A DNA stretch of 5,231 nt, from the NCBI GenBank assembly GCA_039180865.1, contig JBCDCZ010000309.1, forward strand, positions 1-5,231, written 5' to 3'. The position numbers were made by a program, and so were the translations under genes. Numbering within the stretch: the first letter of the stretch is position 1; each line of letters starts with the position of its first letter. Below are positions 1-5,231 of this stretch, in pieces. The notes under the pieces are model-generated. The model searched no databases. It was not told where the DNA came from and saw only the letters and a list, made by a program, of their open reading frames with translations. The DNA comes from JBCDCU01 sp039180865. GTDB taxonomy: Bacteria; Pseudomonadota; Alphaproteobacteria; Rhizobiales; JACESI01.

Positions 1-14
1 AAATCGTTGCGCCA

Positions 15-88
15 ATCCTGCAAGGAGTTTGCAGGATCATTTCCCCCCCCGCCTTCGGGATGATCCTGAAAATCCCTTTGCTCGGGAT
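15..88. repeat. Cluster of interleaved inverted repeats
   Basis: ATCCTGCAA (15-23) pairs perfectly with TTGCAGGAT (29-37) around a 5-base loop. The right arm is reused: CAGGATCAT (32-40) pairs perfectly with ATGATCCTG (60-68), and a small CCCG/CGGG hairpin (48-51 with 56-59) is nested inside. A third pair, ATCCC (72-76) with GGGAT (84-88), follows; that ATCCC could instead pair with GGGAT at 57-61. The first two hairpins share bases 32-37 and cannot form together. No clear T run follows any of them, so a simple terminator is not well supported. They could be the end of an upstream transcript, a leader of a divergent gene, or an intergenic palindromic element. Confidence 0.55.
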
Positions 89-241
89 CGTTGAAAGGCG
101 ACTTCCGATTTTGCACAACACTCTCCTTCGATCTTGAGCCGGACCTCAAATCTCTATCCCGCGTGCAGATCAAAACTGGCCAGTCAGCGATGACGAATCG
201 AACCGACGGATTTTGCCGCAATCACCTTTCTCGAATCGTAG

Positions 242-256
242 TAAATGTATGGTTAA
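242..256 (-). promoter_or_regulatory. Possible CtrA-type binding motif
   Basis: On the minus strand this reads TTAACCATACATTTA. It contains TTAACCAT, a half-motif known for the alphaproteobacterial cell-cycle regulator CtrA, and matches the full TTAA-N7-TTAA form at 7 of 8 fixed bases. A GAATC site (the CcrM methylation motif GANTC) lies close by at 233-237. The match is visible in the sequence, but short AT-rich motifs arise by chance. The target gene, possibly an unseen divergent neighbour, is unknown. Confidence 0.2.
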
Positions 257-322
257 TGATTTTAATTTTGCCGCTCTTCCGCACACCCTGCCACAGGGGA
301 CCAAGTGGTCTCATTTTGTAGC

Positions 323-351
323 TTGAAACGGCCAAGGAACTTCTTTACCTT
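323..351 (+). promoter_or_regulatory. Candidate promoter of the MerR regulator gene
   Basis: TTGAAA at 323-328 resembles a -35 box. At 17 bases spacing, TACCTT (346-351) could be a degenerate -10 box. The -10 falls inside the 16-base operator at 344-359, so a bound regulator would cover the promoter, which fits autorepression. The -10 match is weak (3 of 6 to TATAAT), so the assignment is tentative. Confidence 0.3.
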
Positions 352-359
352 TACGTAAA
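344..359. promoter_or_regulatory. Operator 1, upstream of the MerR gene
   Basis: TTTACCTTTACGTAAA is an imperfect 16-base dyad with 6 of 8 positions matching between arms, and it contains the perfect palindrome TTTACGTAAA at 350-359. It matches operator 2 (1056-1071) at 13 of 16 positions. It matches an idealised TTTACGTTAACGTAAA, the sort of site I recall for LiuR-type MerR regulators, at 14 of 16. It ends 26 bases before the regulator's ATG, suggesting autoregulation. Binding is inferred from motif sharing and position. Confidence 0.6.
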
Positions 360-385
360 CTGCAGATAACCAGAGGAAATCGAAT

Positions 386-799
386 ATGACCACCGCAGGC
401 GAAAAGGAAACGTTCACAATTGGTGATCTTGCCCGCGAGTTCGATGTCAGCCTGCGCACCTTGCGCTTTTACGAAGACAAGAACCTGATCACGCCAGAGC
501 GCGATGGTGTAACCCGCATCTATAGCCGTCGGGATCGCGCCCGCCTGAAACTCGTTCTCATGGGAAAGAAAGTCGGGTTTTCTCTGACCGAAATACGCGA
601 AATGCTCGATCTTTATGACCTTCGGGATGGGCAGACGACGCAGCTTCAGGTCTCGCTTCAAAAGTTCAAAGAACAGATAGCGCTCTTGGAAAAGCAAAAG
701 CGAGACGTGGAAGAGGCAATCGGCGAATTGTCCAAGACAGTCGACATCGTTCAGGAGATGCTTGGGGAAAAGGCACAGCCGGAACCGTTGGACGCCTGA
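386..799 (+). CDS. MerR-family transcriptional regulator, LiuR-like
   Basis: This 137-residue protein is a typical small MerR-family DNA-binding regulator. The winged helix-turn-helix opens with FTIGDLAREFDVSLRTLRFY (10-29), followed by the wing (about 36-47, with RIYS) and the second helical pair, whose GFSLTEIREMLDLYD (64-78) is characteristic of the LiuR type. Residues about 86-126 form a charged heptad-like dimerisation helix. There is no cysteine anywhere, so it cannot be a thiol-based metal or redox sensor like MerR or SoxR. LiuR-type members control branched-chain amino acid and acyl-CoA catabolism; by analogy the effector is probably an acyl-CoA, which is inference. The ATG at 386 has an AGGA (374-377) 8 bases upstream. 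A matching operator precedes both this gene and the downstream dehydrogenase. Family assignment is firm; the exact ligand is unknown. Confidence 0.93.
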   Translation: MTTAGEKETFTIGDLAREFDVSLRTLRFYEDKNLITPERDGVTRIYSRRDRARLKLVLMGKKVGFSLTEIREMLDLYDLRDGQTTQLQVSLQKFKEQIALLEKQKRDVEEAIGELSKTVDIVQEMLGEKAQPEPLDA

Positions 800-830
800 C
801 ACTGACATTACCCTAAGACCGGGCAAACTG

Positions 831-871
831 GATCGTGCGCGCATGACGCGCGATCACTTTTGAGTGTTTTT
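831..871 (+). terminator. Likely rho-independent terminator after the MerR gene
   Basis: GATCG (831-835) plus CGCG (838-841) pair with CGCG (847-850) plus CGATC (851-855), giving a 9-base-pair GC-rich stem with a 2-base bulge (TG) and loop CATGA. The stem is followed by ACTTTT (856-861), then a small CACT-TTTG-AGTG hairpin and five T (867-871). It starts 31 bases after the regulator's stop. It probably separates the regulator's transcript from the operon. Confidence 0.6.
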
Positions 872-906
872 CTTGATTCAGACGAACTGAAAGACGACAC
901 TCTTTT
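862..906 (+). terminator. Second, weaker hairpin with T run
   Basis: GAGTGT (862-867) pairs with ACACTC (897-902), enclosing an inner TTCAG (877-881) and CTGAA (887-891) stem. TTTT (903-906) follows directly. It could act as a backup terminator after the stronger hairpin at 831-855, but the stem is interrupted and the T run is short. Confidence 0.3.
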
Positions 907-1002
907 CAGCAGATTTTGCCTCATGCCTAGCGGTTTTTACGCAAATTTGGCGGTTTCGGGAGGAAATAGAGGCAGTCTGTCACCTGGCTTCCGGCCAAAA
1001 TC

Positions 1003-1032
1003 GTGCAAATCGGCACTTGCACTTTGTGTGCA
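1003..1032. promoter_or_regulatory. Inverted TGCAC elements ahead of the operon
   Basis: GTGCAA (1003-1008) is a perfect inverted match of TTGCAC (1017-1022). TGCAC (1018-1022) is also a perfect inverted match of GTGCA (1028-1032) across TTTGT. Three alternating half-sites therefore sit 24 to 53 bases before operator 2. TTGCAC could serve as a poor -35 box, although the base run 17 bases downstream (TAGTTA, 1040-1045) is a weak -10. A second transcription factor site is possible; no known regulator is recognised. Confidence 0.3.
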
Positions 1033-1055
1033 GTTAGATTAGTTACGCACCACAG

Positions 1056-1071
1056 CTTACGTTTACGTCAA
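1056..1071. promoter_or_regulatory. Operator 2, upstream of the acyl-CoA dehydrogenase gene
   Basis: CTTACGTTTACGTCAA shares 13 of 16 bases with operator 1 at 344-359 and ends 21 bases before the dehydrogenase ATG. ACGT cores occur at 1059, 1065 and 1071, exactly 6 bases apart, so the site may extend to about 1076. Its closeness to the ribosome binding site (1081-1085) suits repression better than activation. The MerR protein encoded just upstream is the obvious ligand, by inference. Confidence 0.6.
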
Positions 1072-1092
1072 CGTCATATTGGGAGATCGTCA

Positions 1093-2880
1093 ATGCCGAC
1101 CTACAAAGCCCCAGTGGAAGACACGCTCTTCATCCTGAACGATGTTCTAAGAATGGACCGGTACAACAATATGCCGGGCTTTGAAGAGGCCACACCGGAC
1201 ATGGTGGAAGCCATTTTGAGCGAAACCGGCCGGTTCTGTGAGGAAGTCCTCCAGCCGCTTAACCAAACCGGCGACCACGAGGGCTGCACCCGTCATGATG
1301 ATGGATCGGTAACGACGCCTGCTGGCTTTAAAGAAGCCTTTCAACAATTCTCGGAACTCGGGCTCATTGGCATGTCCTGCGACCCCGAATATGGCGGACA
1401 GGGCCTTCCGTATACTTTGAACGCAGCGGCAAACGAATATGTGGCAGCTGCCAATATGGCGTGGGGTATGTATCCGGGCCTCACTCAAGGTGCGATCGCC
1501 GCGATCCAGGTTCATGGGTCCGATGAGCAGAAAAACACCTATCTGCCCAACATGATCGCTGGCCAATGGTCAGGCACGATGAACCTGACAGAACCCCATT
1601 GTGGTACGGATCTTGGGCTCATCAAGACGAAAGCAGTCCCTCAAGACGACGGAAGCTACAAAATTTCCGGCCAGAAGATCTTCATTTCAGCTGGCGAACA
1701 GGACATTACGGAGAACATCATTCACCTGGTGCTGGCCCGTATTGAAGGCGCACCGGAGGGCGTGAAAGGCATTTCACTCTTCGTCGTCCCCAAAGTCATG
1801 GTTGGTGAAGACGGCACTCTTGGTGACCGGAACGGTGTTTCTTGCGGTTCCATCGAAGAAAAGATGGGAATCCATGGCAATTCCACCTGCGTCATGAACT
1901 ATGACGAGGCGACGGGCTATCTCATCGGGGACGCTAACAAAGGTCTCAGGGCGATGTTCACCATGATGAATGAAGCGCGTCTTGGCGTCGGCGTTCAGGG
2001 CCTTTCCCAATCTGACGTTGCCTACCAGAATGCTGTGGTCTACGCCAATGACCGCGTCCAGGGTCGTGCTCTAACAGGCGAAAAGTTCCCTGACCAGAAA
2101 GCCGACCCGATCATGGTGCATCCGGATGTCCGCCGGACCCTGATGCAGATCCGGGCATTCAACGAGAGCGCTCGTGCGCTTGTCTTGTGGACAGCGCTCA
2201 AAGGTGATGTTGCCCACCGGGCGGATGATGAGAAAGAGCGCCAGGCTGCTGACGATTTCATGGGCCTGATTACACCAATCATCAAAGGGGTCCTCACGGA
2301 TGTCGGGTTCGACAACACAGTTACAGCCCAACAGATGTATGGCGGTCACGGATACATCGCTGAATGGGGCATGGAGCAGTTCGTTCGCGATGCCCGTATC
2401 GCCATGATTTATGAGGGCGCGAATGGCGTTCAAGCCCTCGACCTTGTCGGACGTAAATTGCCAAAAGATGGTGGCCGGGCTGTGATGGCGTTCTTCGCGG
2501 AAGTCGAAGGCTTCATCAAACAGAACAAAGAAGATGAAGCCATGTCCGCCTATATCGAGCCGCTCAAGGCCGGTCTCGGCGATCTTCAAAAAGCAACGAT
2601 GTGGTTCATGCAAAATGCCATGGCGAACCCGGATAATGCCGGAGCCGGGTCGACCGATTACATGCATTTGTTCGGCACGGTTGCGCTCGGCTACATGTGG
2701 GCGCAAATGGCGAAAACTGCACTCGAAAAGGCGGCGAACGATAACAGCCCGTTCTATCAGAACAAGCTTCTGACCGGCCGCTTCTTCATGGAGCGCATGA
2801 TGCCTGAAACCGCACTCAGACTTGCTCGGATTTCGGCGGGCAGCGAGAGCACCATGGCACTCGCCGCAGACCAGTTCTAA
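1093..2880 (+). CDS. Acyl-CoA dehydrogenase, FadE/DmdC-like (595 aa)
   Basis: This FAD flavoenzyme oxidises an acyl-CoA to the trans-2-enoyl-CoA, passing electrons to electron-transfer flavoprotein. The 595-residue length and layout match the long bacterial family: a short N-terminal extension (YKAPVEDTLFILNDVL, 4-19), the alpha-helical N-terminal domain, a beta domain with TEPHCGTD (166-173) and FISAGE (197-202) at the flavin, then the C-terminal helical domain with MYGGHGY (415-421) and RDARI (432-436). The expected catalytic base is E441 in IYEGANG. A family-specific C-terminal domain covers about 465-590. The family includes medium- to long-chain FadE enzymes and 3-methylmercaptopropionyl-CoA dehydrogenase (DmdC); sequence alone does not fix the substrate, but the thiolase and FadJ neighbours favour fatty acyl-CoA. 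I chose the ATG at 1093 because GGGAG (1081-1085) precedes it by 7 bases and the protein then begins as in the family. The upstream GTG at 1003 would run through operator 2. Confidence 0.95.
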   Translation: MPTYKAPVEDTLFILNDVLRMDRYNNMPGFEEATPDMVEAILSETGRFCEEVLQPLNQTGDHEGCTRHDDGSVTTPAGFKEAFQQFSELGLIGMSCDPEYGGQGLPYTLNAAANEYVAAANMAWGMYPGLTQGAIAAIQVHGSDEQKNTYLPNMIAGQWSGTMNLTEPHCGTDLGLIKTKAVPQDDGSYKISGQKIFISAGEQDITENIIHLVLARIEGAPEGVKGISLFVVPKVMVGEDGTLGDRNGVSCGSIEEKMGIHGNSTCVMNYDEATGYLIGDANKGLRAMFTMMNEARLGVGVQGLSQSDVAYQNAVVYANDRVQGRALTGEKFPDQKADPIMVHPDVRRTLMQIRAFNESARALVLWTALKGDVAHRADDEKERQAADDFMGLITPIIKGVLTDVGFDNTVTAQQMYGGHGYIAEWGMEQFVRDARIAMIYEGANGVQALDLVGRKLPKDGGRAVMAFFAEVEGFIKQNKEDEAMSAYIEPLKAGLGDLQKATMWFMQNAMANPDNAGAGSTDYMHLFGTVALGYMWAQMAKTALEKAANDNSPFYQNKLLTGRFFMERMMPETALRLARISAGSESTMALAADQF

Positions 2881-2923
2881 AGCGAAACAACAACGGCCTT
2901 CACTTTCAAAAAGGCAAACAAAA

Positions 2924-3202
2924 ATGACGGGCGCGACCGGCAAGAAACGATGGCCACTGCCAAAGCGGTTTCAGGTTGCGCTCAGTGAACCAGCCTATAG
3001 GCGGCTCAGAGACCTCAACGCCGCCTACGGCTTTTCGAACAATTACCTTTTGACAATCCTGCTCGAAAATCTCGACGAGGTTTGTCATCACAAAAAACTC
3101 GACGCAGTTTTTCACCACATGATTGCCGAATACGGGCAAAACGCTCCGCAAGCGGCACCAGGAAAAACTGCCTCGCAGGATGAGGAGCAAGGGAGATCCT
3201 AA
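2924..3202 (+). CDS. Small ribbon-helix-helix-like protein of unknown function (92 aa)
   Basis: I do not recognise a named family. Residues 14-53 have the shape of a ribbon-helix-helix DNA-binding domain: a short basic strand KRFQVAL (14-20), helix A (21-35), a GFS turn (36-38) and helix B (38-53, NNYLLTILLENLDEV). The N-terminus is basic (KKR at 7-9). A helical stretch with C54-H55-H56 and H64-H65 follows, then a polar, probably disordered tail (74-92). The gene lies 43 bases after the dehydrogenase, and its TAA overlaps the thiolase ATG (TAATG), implying translational coupling. The ATG at 2924 has a modest AAGG (2911-2914) 9 bases upstream; the in-frame TTG at 2822 would overlap the dehydrogenase by 59 bases and is unlikely. 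It could be an operon-specific repressor or modulator, or a non-DNA-binding small protein. Confidence 0.72.
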   Translation: MTGATGKKRWPLPKRFQVALSEPAYRRLRDLNAAYGFSNNYLLTILLENLDEVCHHKKLDAVFHHMIAEYGQNAPQAAPGKTASQDEEQGRS

Positions 3203-4410
3203 TGGCCGAAGCATTCGTTTACGACCACGTGCGCACACCCCGAGGGCGCGGGAAAAAAGACGGCAGTTTGCATGAGGTGACGGCTGTCAATCTAGCAAAG
3301 CAGACGCTTGAAGCCATGCGTGACCGCAACGCCCTCGACACCACGAATGTGGATGATGTTGTGCTCGGTTGCGTTGATCCGGTTGGCGAAGCGGGTGGCG
3401 ACATTGCACGTGCCGCGGTTTTCTCAGCGGGTTACGACAAGAGCGTTCCCGGCATGCAGATCAATCGCTTCTGTGCTTCCGGTCTTGATGCCGTCAATAT
3501 GGGCGCCAGCCAGGTCATGGCAGGTCAGCACGACCTCGTCGTAGCAGGTGGCGTGGAATCCATGTCACGTGTCGGATTGGGTGCGTCAGGCGGTGCCTGG
3601 CCGGTCGATCCGCAAGTTGCCCTTCCATCCTACTTCATGCCGCAAGGCGTTTCCGCCGATCTCATTGCGACCAAATACGGTTTCTCACGTGATGACGTCG
3701 ATGCCTACGCAGTTGAAAGCCAAAAGCGAGCCTGCGCGAGTTGGGATAACGGCCATTTCGACAAGTCTGTGGTCAAGGTCAAGGATATCAATGGGCTGAC
3801 AATCCTGGACAATGACGAACATCGCCGTGCTGGAACGGACATGCAGTCACTCGCATCCCTTAACCCGTCTTTCGAGATGATGGGTCAGATGGGCGGTTTT
3901 GACTCTGTCGGCATTCAAGCTCATCCGGAGATCGAAACGGTTCGCCACGTCCATCATGCGGGCAATTCTTCCGGAATCGTGGATGGTGCTGCGGCAGTGC
4001 TCATCGGATCAAAGAAAGCAGGCCGGAAAAACGACCTCACACCGCGCGCCCGGATCAAAGCGTTTGCCAATATAGGTTCCGAACCGGCGCTCATGCTGAC
4101 CGGTCCCGTCGATGTCACAGAGAAACTTTTGAAAAACTCCAAGATGGAGCTCGGTGATATCGACCTCTTCGAGATCAACGAAGCCTTCGCCTCCGTTGTG
4201 TTGCGCTACATGCAGGCATTCGACCTCGACCATGAAAAGGTGAACGTGGCAGGGGGCGCAATCGCGCTCGGCCATCCGCTCGGTGCAACCGGCGCAATGA
4301 TCCTTGGCACCGTGCTTGATGAACTCGAACGGCGTGATCTCAACACCGCGCTCGTTACGCTCTGCATCGGCGCGGGTATGGGAACCGCCACAATCATCGA
4401 GCGGGTCTGA
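3202..4410 (+). CDS. Acetyl-CoA acyltransferase (thiolase), FadA/FadI-like (402 aa)
   Basis: This is a thiolase of the degradative type, which cleaves 3-ketoacyl-CoA with CoA to give acetyl-CoA and a chain two carbons shorter. All active-site elements are present: the acyl-accepting cysteine C91 in NRFCASG, the NEAF motif (326-329), H358 in IALGHPLG, and C388 in TLCIGAGMG, which acts as the acid/base cysteine. The 402-residue length is normal. The start is clear: AAGGGAG (3189-3195) lies 6 bases before the ATG, which overlaps the previous stop by one base. Placement between a FadE-like dehydrogenase and a FadJ-like protein points to fatty acid breakdown rather than acetoacetyl-CoA synthesis. 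Chain-length preference cannot be read from the sequence. Confidence 0.95.
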   Translation: MAEAFVYDHVRTPRGRGKKDGSLHEVTAVNLAKQTLEAMRDRNALDTTNVDDVVLGCVDPVGEAGGDIARAAVFSAGYDKSVPGMQINRFCASGLDAVNMGASQVMAGQHDLVVAGGVESMSRVGLGASGGAWPVDPQVALPSYFMPQGVSADLIATKYGFSRDDVDAYAVESQKRACASWDNGHFDKSVVKVKDINGLTILDNDEHRRAGTDMQSLASLNPSFEMMGQMGGFDSVGIQAHPEIETVRHVHHAGNSSGIVDGAAAVLIGSKKAGRKNDLTPRARIKAFANIGSEPALMLTGPVDVTEKLLKNSKMELGDIDLFEINEAFASVVLRYMQAFDLDHEKVNVAGGAIALGHPLGATGAMILGTVLDELERRDLNTALVTLCIGAGMGTATIIERV

Positions 4411-4446
4411 TACCCGATGCGACCCGGCTCTCAACGGAGCGCCGGG
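4402..4446 (+). other. Two hairpins at the thiolase-fadJ junction
   Basis: CGGGT (4402-4406) pairs perfectly with ACCCG (4412-4416), enclosing the thiolase stop codon. Next, CCCGG plus CTC (4423-4430) pair with GAG plus CCGGG (4437-4439 and 4442-4446), leaving a 2-base bulge and a TCAACG loop. No T run follows, so neither looks like a terminator. They may mark an mRNA processing or stability point that sets the relative yield of the two genes; this is inference. Confidence 0.4.
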
Positions 4447-4516
4447 CGCCTATCGCACCGCAGGAGCGGATCTAAGGACGGACATGCGCCGCGACAGCGC
4501 GCAGGGAGAGACGAAA

Positions 4517-5231
4517 ATGACCTACAAGAATTTCACACTCGACATTGACGACGACGGCATCGCACTCATCACCTGGGACATGGATGGAAAGTCCATGAAC
4601 GTCATTGATGAGAGCGTTATGGATGACTTTGCAGCCCTCACAGCGGAAGTCCGCGATAATGATGCGATCAAAGGTGCGGTCATCACCTCCGGCAAAAAAG
4701 GCTCGTTTTCAGGCGGCGCTGATCTCTCCATGCTTGAGGGCGCCCTCAAAGCCTATCACGCGGCGCGGACGAAAGATGAAGAAGCAGCCGTCAAAATGCT
4801 GTTTGAAGGTTCCGCCCGCCTCGGCACGCTCTACCGTGAGTTCGAACTCGTTCAAAAACCGACTGTCTGCGCGATCAACGGCACCTGTATGGGCGGCGCG
4901 CTCGAGATGGCACTTGCCTGTAAGGCCCGGGTCGCATCCGACCTCGATTCTTTGAGGCTTGCGCTGCCGGAGGTGCAAGTTGGCCTCCTACCGGGCGCTG
5001 GCGGTACACAGCGTGTTGCGCGCCTGACGAAAGATATGCAAGCGGGTCTGCAGATGCTGATCCAAGGACAACGCCTCAAAGCGCTCAAAGCCAAGGCGCT
5101 CGGCCTGATCGACGAGGTCGCACCGGCAAAGAAACTCGTCCAGACCGCCAAGAAAATGATCAAGGATGGACTGGTCGATCCCATTGCTCCCTGGGATAAA
5201 AAAGGCTTCAAAGCACCCGGCGGCAAAGTCT
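4517..5231 (+). CDS. FadB/FadJ-like enoyl-CoA hydratase / 3-hydroxyacyl-CoA dehydrogenase, N-terminal part
   Basis: The first 238 codons are present and the gene runs off the right edge. The visible part is a crotonase (enoyl-CoA hydratase) domain, which hydrates trans-2-enoyl-CoA to 3-hydroxyacyl-CoA. The oxyanion-hole region GSFSGGADL and the block INGTCMGGALE are intact. The two expected catalytic glutamates are E130 (GGALE) and E152 (LPEVQVGLLPGAGGTQR), 22 residues apart against 20 in E. coli FadB. After the domain comes a linker with WDKKGFKAPGG, as in the multifunctional proteins of about 700 residues, so an NAD-binding 3-hydroxyacyl-CoA dehydrogenase domain should follow outside the window. 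The ATG at 4517 has GGGAG (4504-4508) 8 bases upstream and gives a family-like N-terminus. An in-frame ATG at 4484 with AAGGA (4474-4478) would add 11 residues. Confidence 0.9.
   Translation, partial: MTYKNFTLDIDDDGIALITWDMDGKSMNVIDESVMDDFAALTAEVRDNDAIKGAVITSGKKGSFSGGADLSMLEGALKAYHAARTKDEEAAVKMLFEGSARLGTLYREFELVQKPTVCAINGTCMGGALEMALACKARVASDLDSLRLALPEVQVGLLPGAGGTQRVARLTKDMQAGLQMLIQGQRLKALKAKALGLIDEVAPAKKLVQTAKKMIKDGLVDPIAPWDKKGFKAPGGKV

Larger units (their letters stand above)
1..385. other. Upstream intergenic region with no supportable gene
   Basis: I find no convincing coding region in this stretch. The plus frames open at the left edge end in stops within about 140 bases and show no recognisable protein. 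The one longer frame (91-321, TTG start) lacks a clear ribosome binding site and a family-like sequence. The region holds interleaved inverted repeats with a run of eight C at 43-50, two GAATC (GANTC) sites at 195-199 and 233-237, a CtrA-like motif at 242-256, a perfect 10-base palindrome ACTGGCCAGT at 175-184, and the regulator's promoter and operator. Whether the left-hand neighbour is divergent or convergent cannot be decided from this window. Confidence 0.6.

Noticed and set aside
1..40. Minus-strand ATG at 40-38 preceded by a G-rich run, as if starting a divergent gene
   Set aside because: Only 13 codons are visible before the left edge, the G run is just 2 bases from the ATG, and the codons are inside a perfect inverted repeat, so it cannot be supported.
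91..321. Possible 76-residue plus-strand gene in the upstream gap
   Set aside because: TTG start without a clear ribosome binding site, low-complexity unrelated sequence, and overlap with the CtrA-like motif; nothing supports translation.
311..844. Long minus-strand open frame (177 codons) opposite the MerR gene
   Set aside because: It is the antisense shadow of a well-supported MerR protein, has no family-like sequence, and its start lies within the terminator hairpin.
1011..1032. Sigma-54 promoter suggested by GGCAC and TTGCA-like bases
   Set aside because: The required GG-N10-GC spacing is not met: bases 1024-1025 are TT.
860..1042. 60-codon plus-strand frame between the regulator and the operon
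   Set aside because: It begins at a TTG inside the terminator hairpins and shows no protein-like pattern.
1003..1092. GTG at 1003 as start of the acyl-CoA dehydrogenase (625 residues)
   Set aside because: The extra 30 residues are encoded by the operator region and are unlike the family N-terminus. ATG 1093 has a good ribosome binding site.
2071..2943. Minus-strand open frame of 290 codons opposite the acyl-CoA dehydrogenase
   Set aside because: The plus strand encodes a clear flavoenzyme with all motifs there. The antisense product is rich in Cys/His/Arg with no recognisable domain.

Overview
This window reads as a chromosomal fatty-acyl-CoA (beta-oxidation) locus of a Gram-negative bacterium, most likely an alphaproteobacterium. 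The evidence is the combination of a MerR regulator of the LiuR type, a roughly 595-residue FadE/DmdC-like acyl-CoA dehydrogenase, a FadA/FadI-type thiolase and a FadB/FadJ-type multifunctional protein on one strand. A CtrA-like motif and GANTC sites in the upstream gap fit that lineage weakly. No species can be named from the sequence alone. No mobile element, RNA gene, CRISPR array or broken gene was seen.

Layout. Positions 1-385 are non-coding as far as can be seen: interleaved inverted repeats at 15-88, a possible CtrA-type motif at 242-256, and a promoter plus operator just ahead of the regulator. A 137-residue, cysteine-free MerR-family regulator lies at 386-799 and is followed by two hairpins with T runs (831-906). 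A 293-base gap then carries an inverted-repeat cluster and a second operator. The catabolic genes follow, all on the plus strand: acyl-CoA dehydrogenase (1093-2880), a 92-residue ribbon-helix-helix-like protein (2924-3202), thiolase (3202-4410, start overlapping the previous stop by one base), and the N-terminal crotonase part of a FadJ-like protein (4517 to the window end, incomplete).

How it works together. The dehydrogenase makes the trans-2-enoyl-CoA. The crotonase domain hydrates it, the unseen C-terminal part of the same protein should oxidise the 3-hydroxyacyl-CoA, and the thiolase releases acetyl-CoA. Near-identical 16-base ACGT-containing sites lie 26 bases before the regulator start (344-359) and 21 bases before the dehydrogenase start (1056-1071). 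This suggests that the MerR protein controls both itself and the operon, probably as a repressor responding to an acyl-CoA.

The least explained element is the small ribbon-helix-helix-like gene translationally coupled to the thiolase. A second putative DNA-binding protein inside a beta-oxidation operon is the best candidate here for something not yet described.
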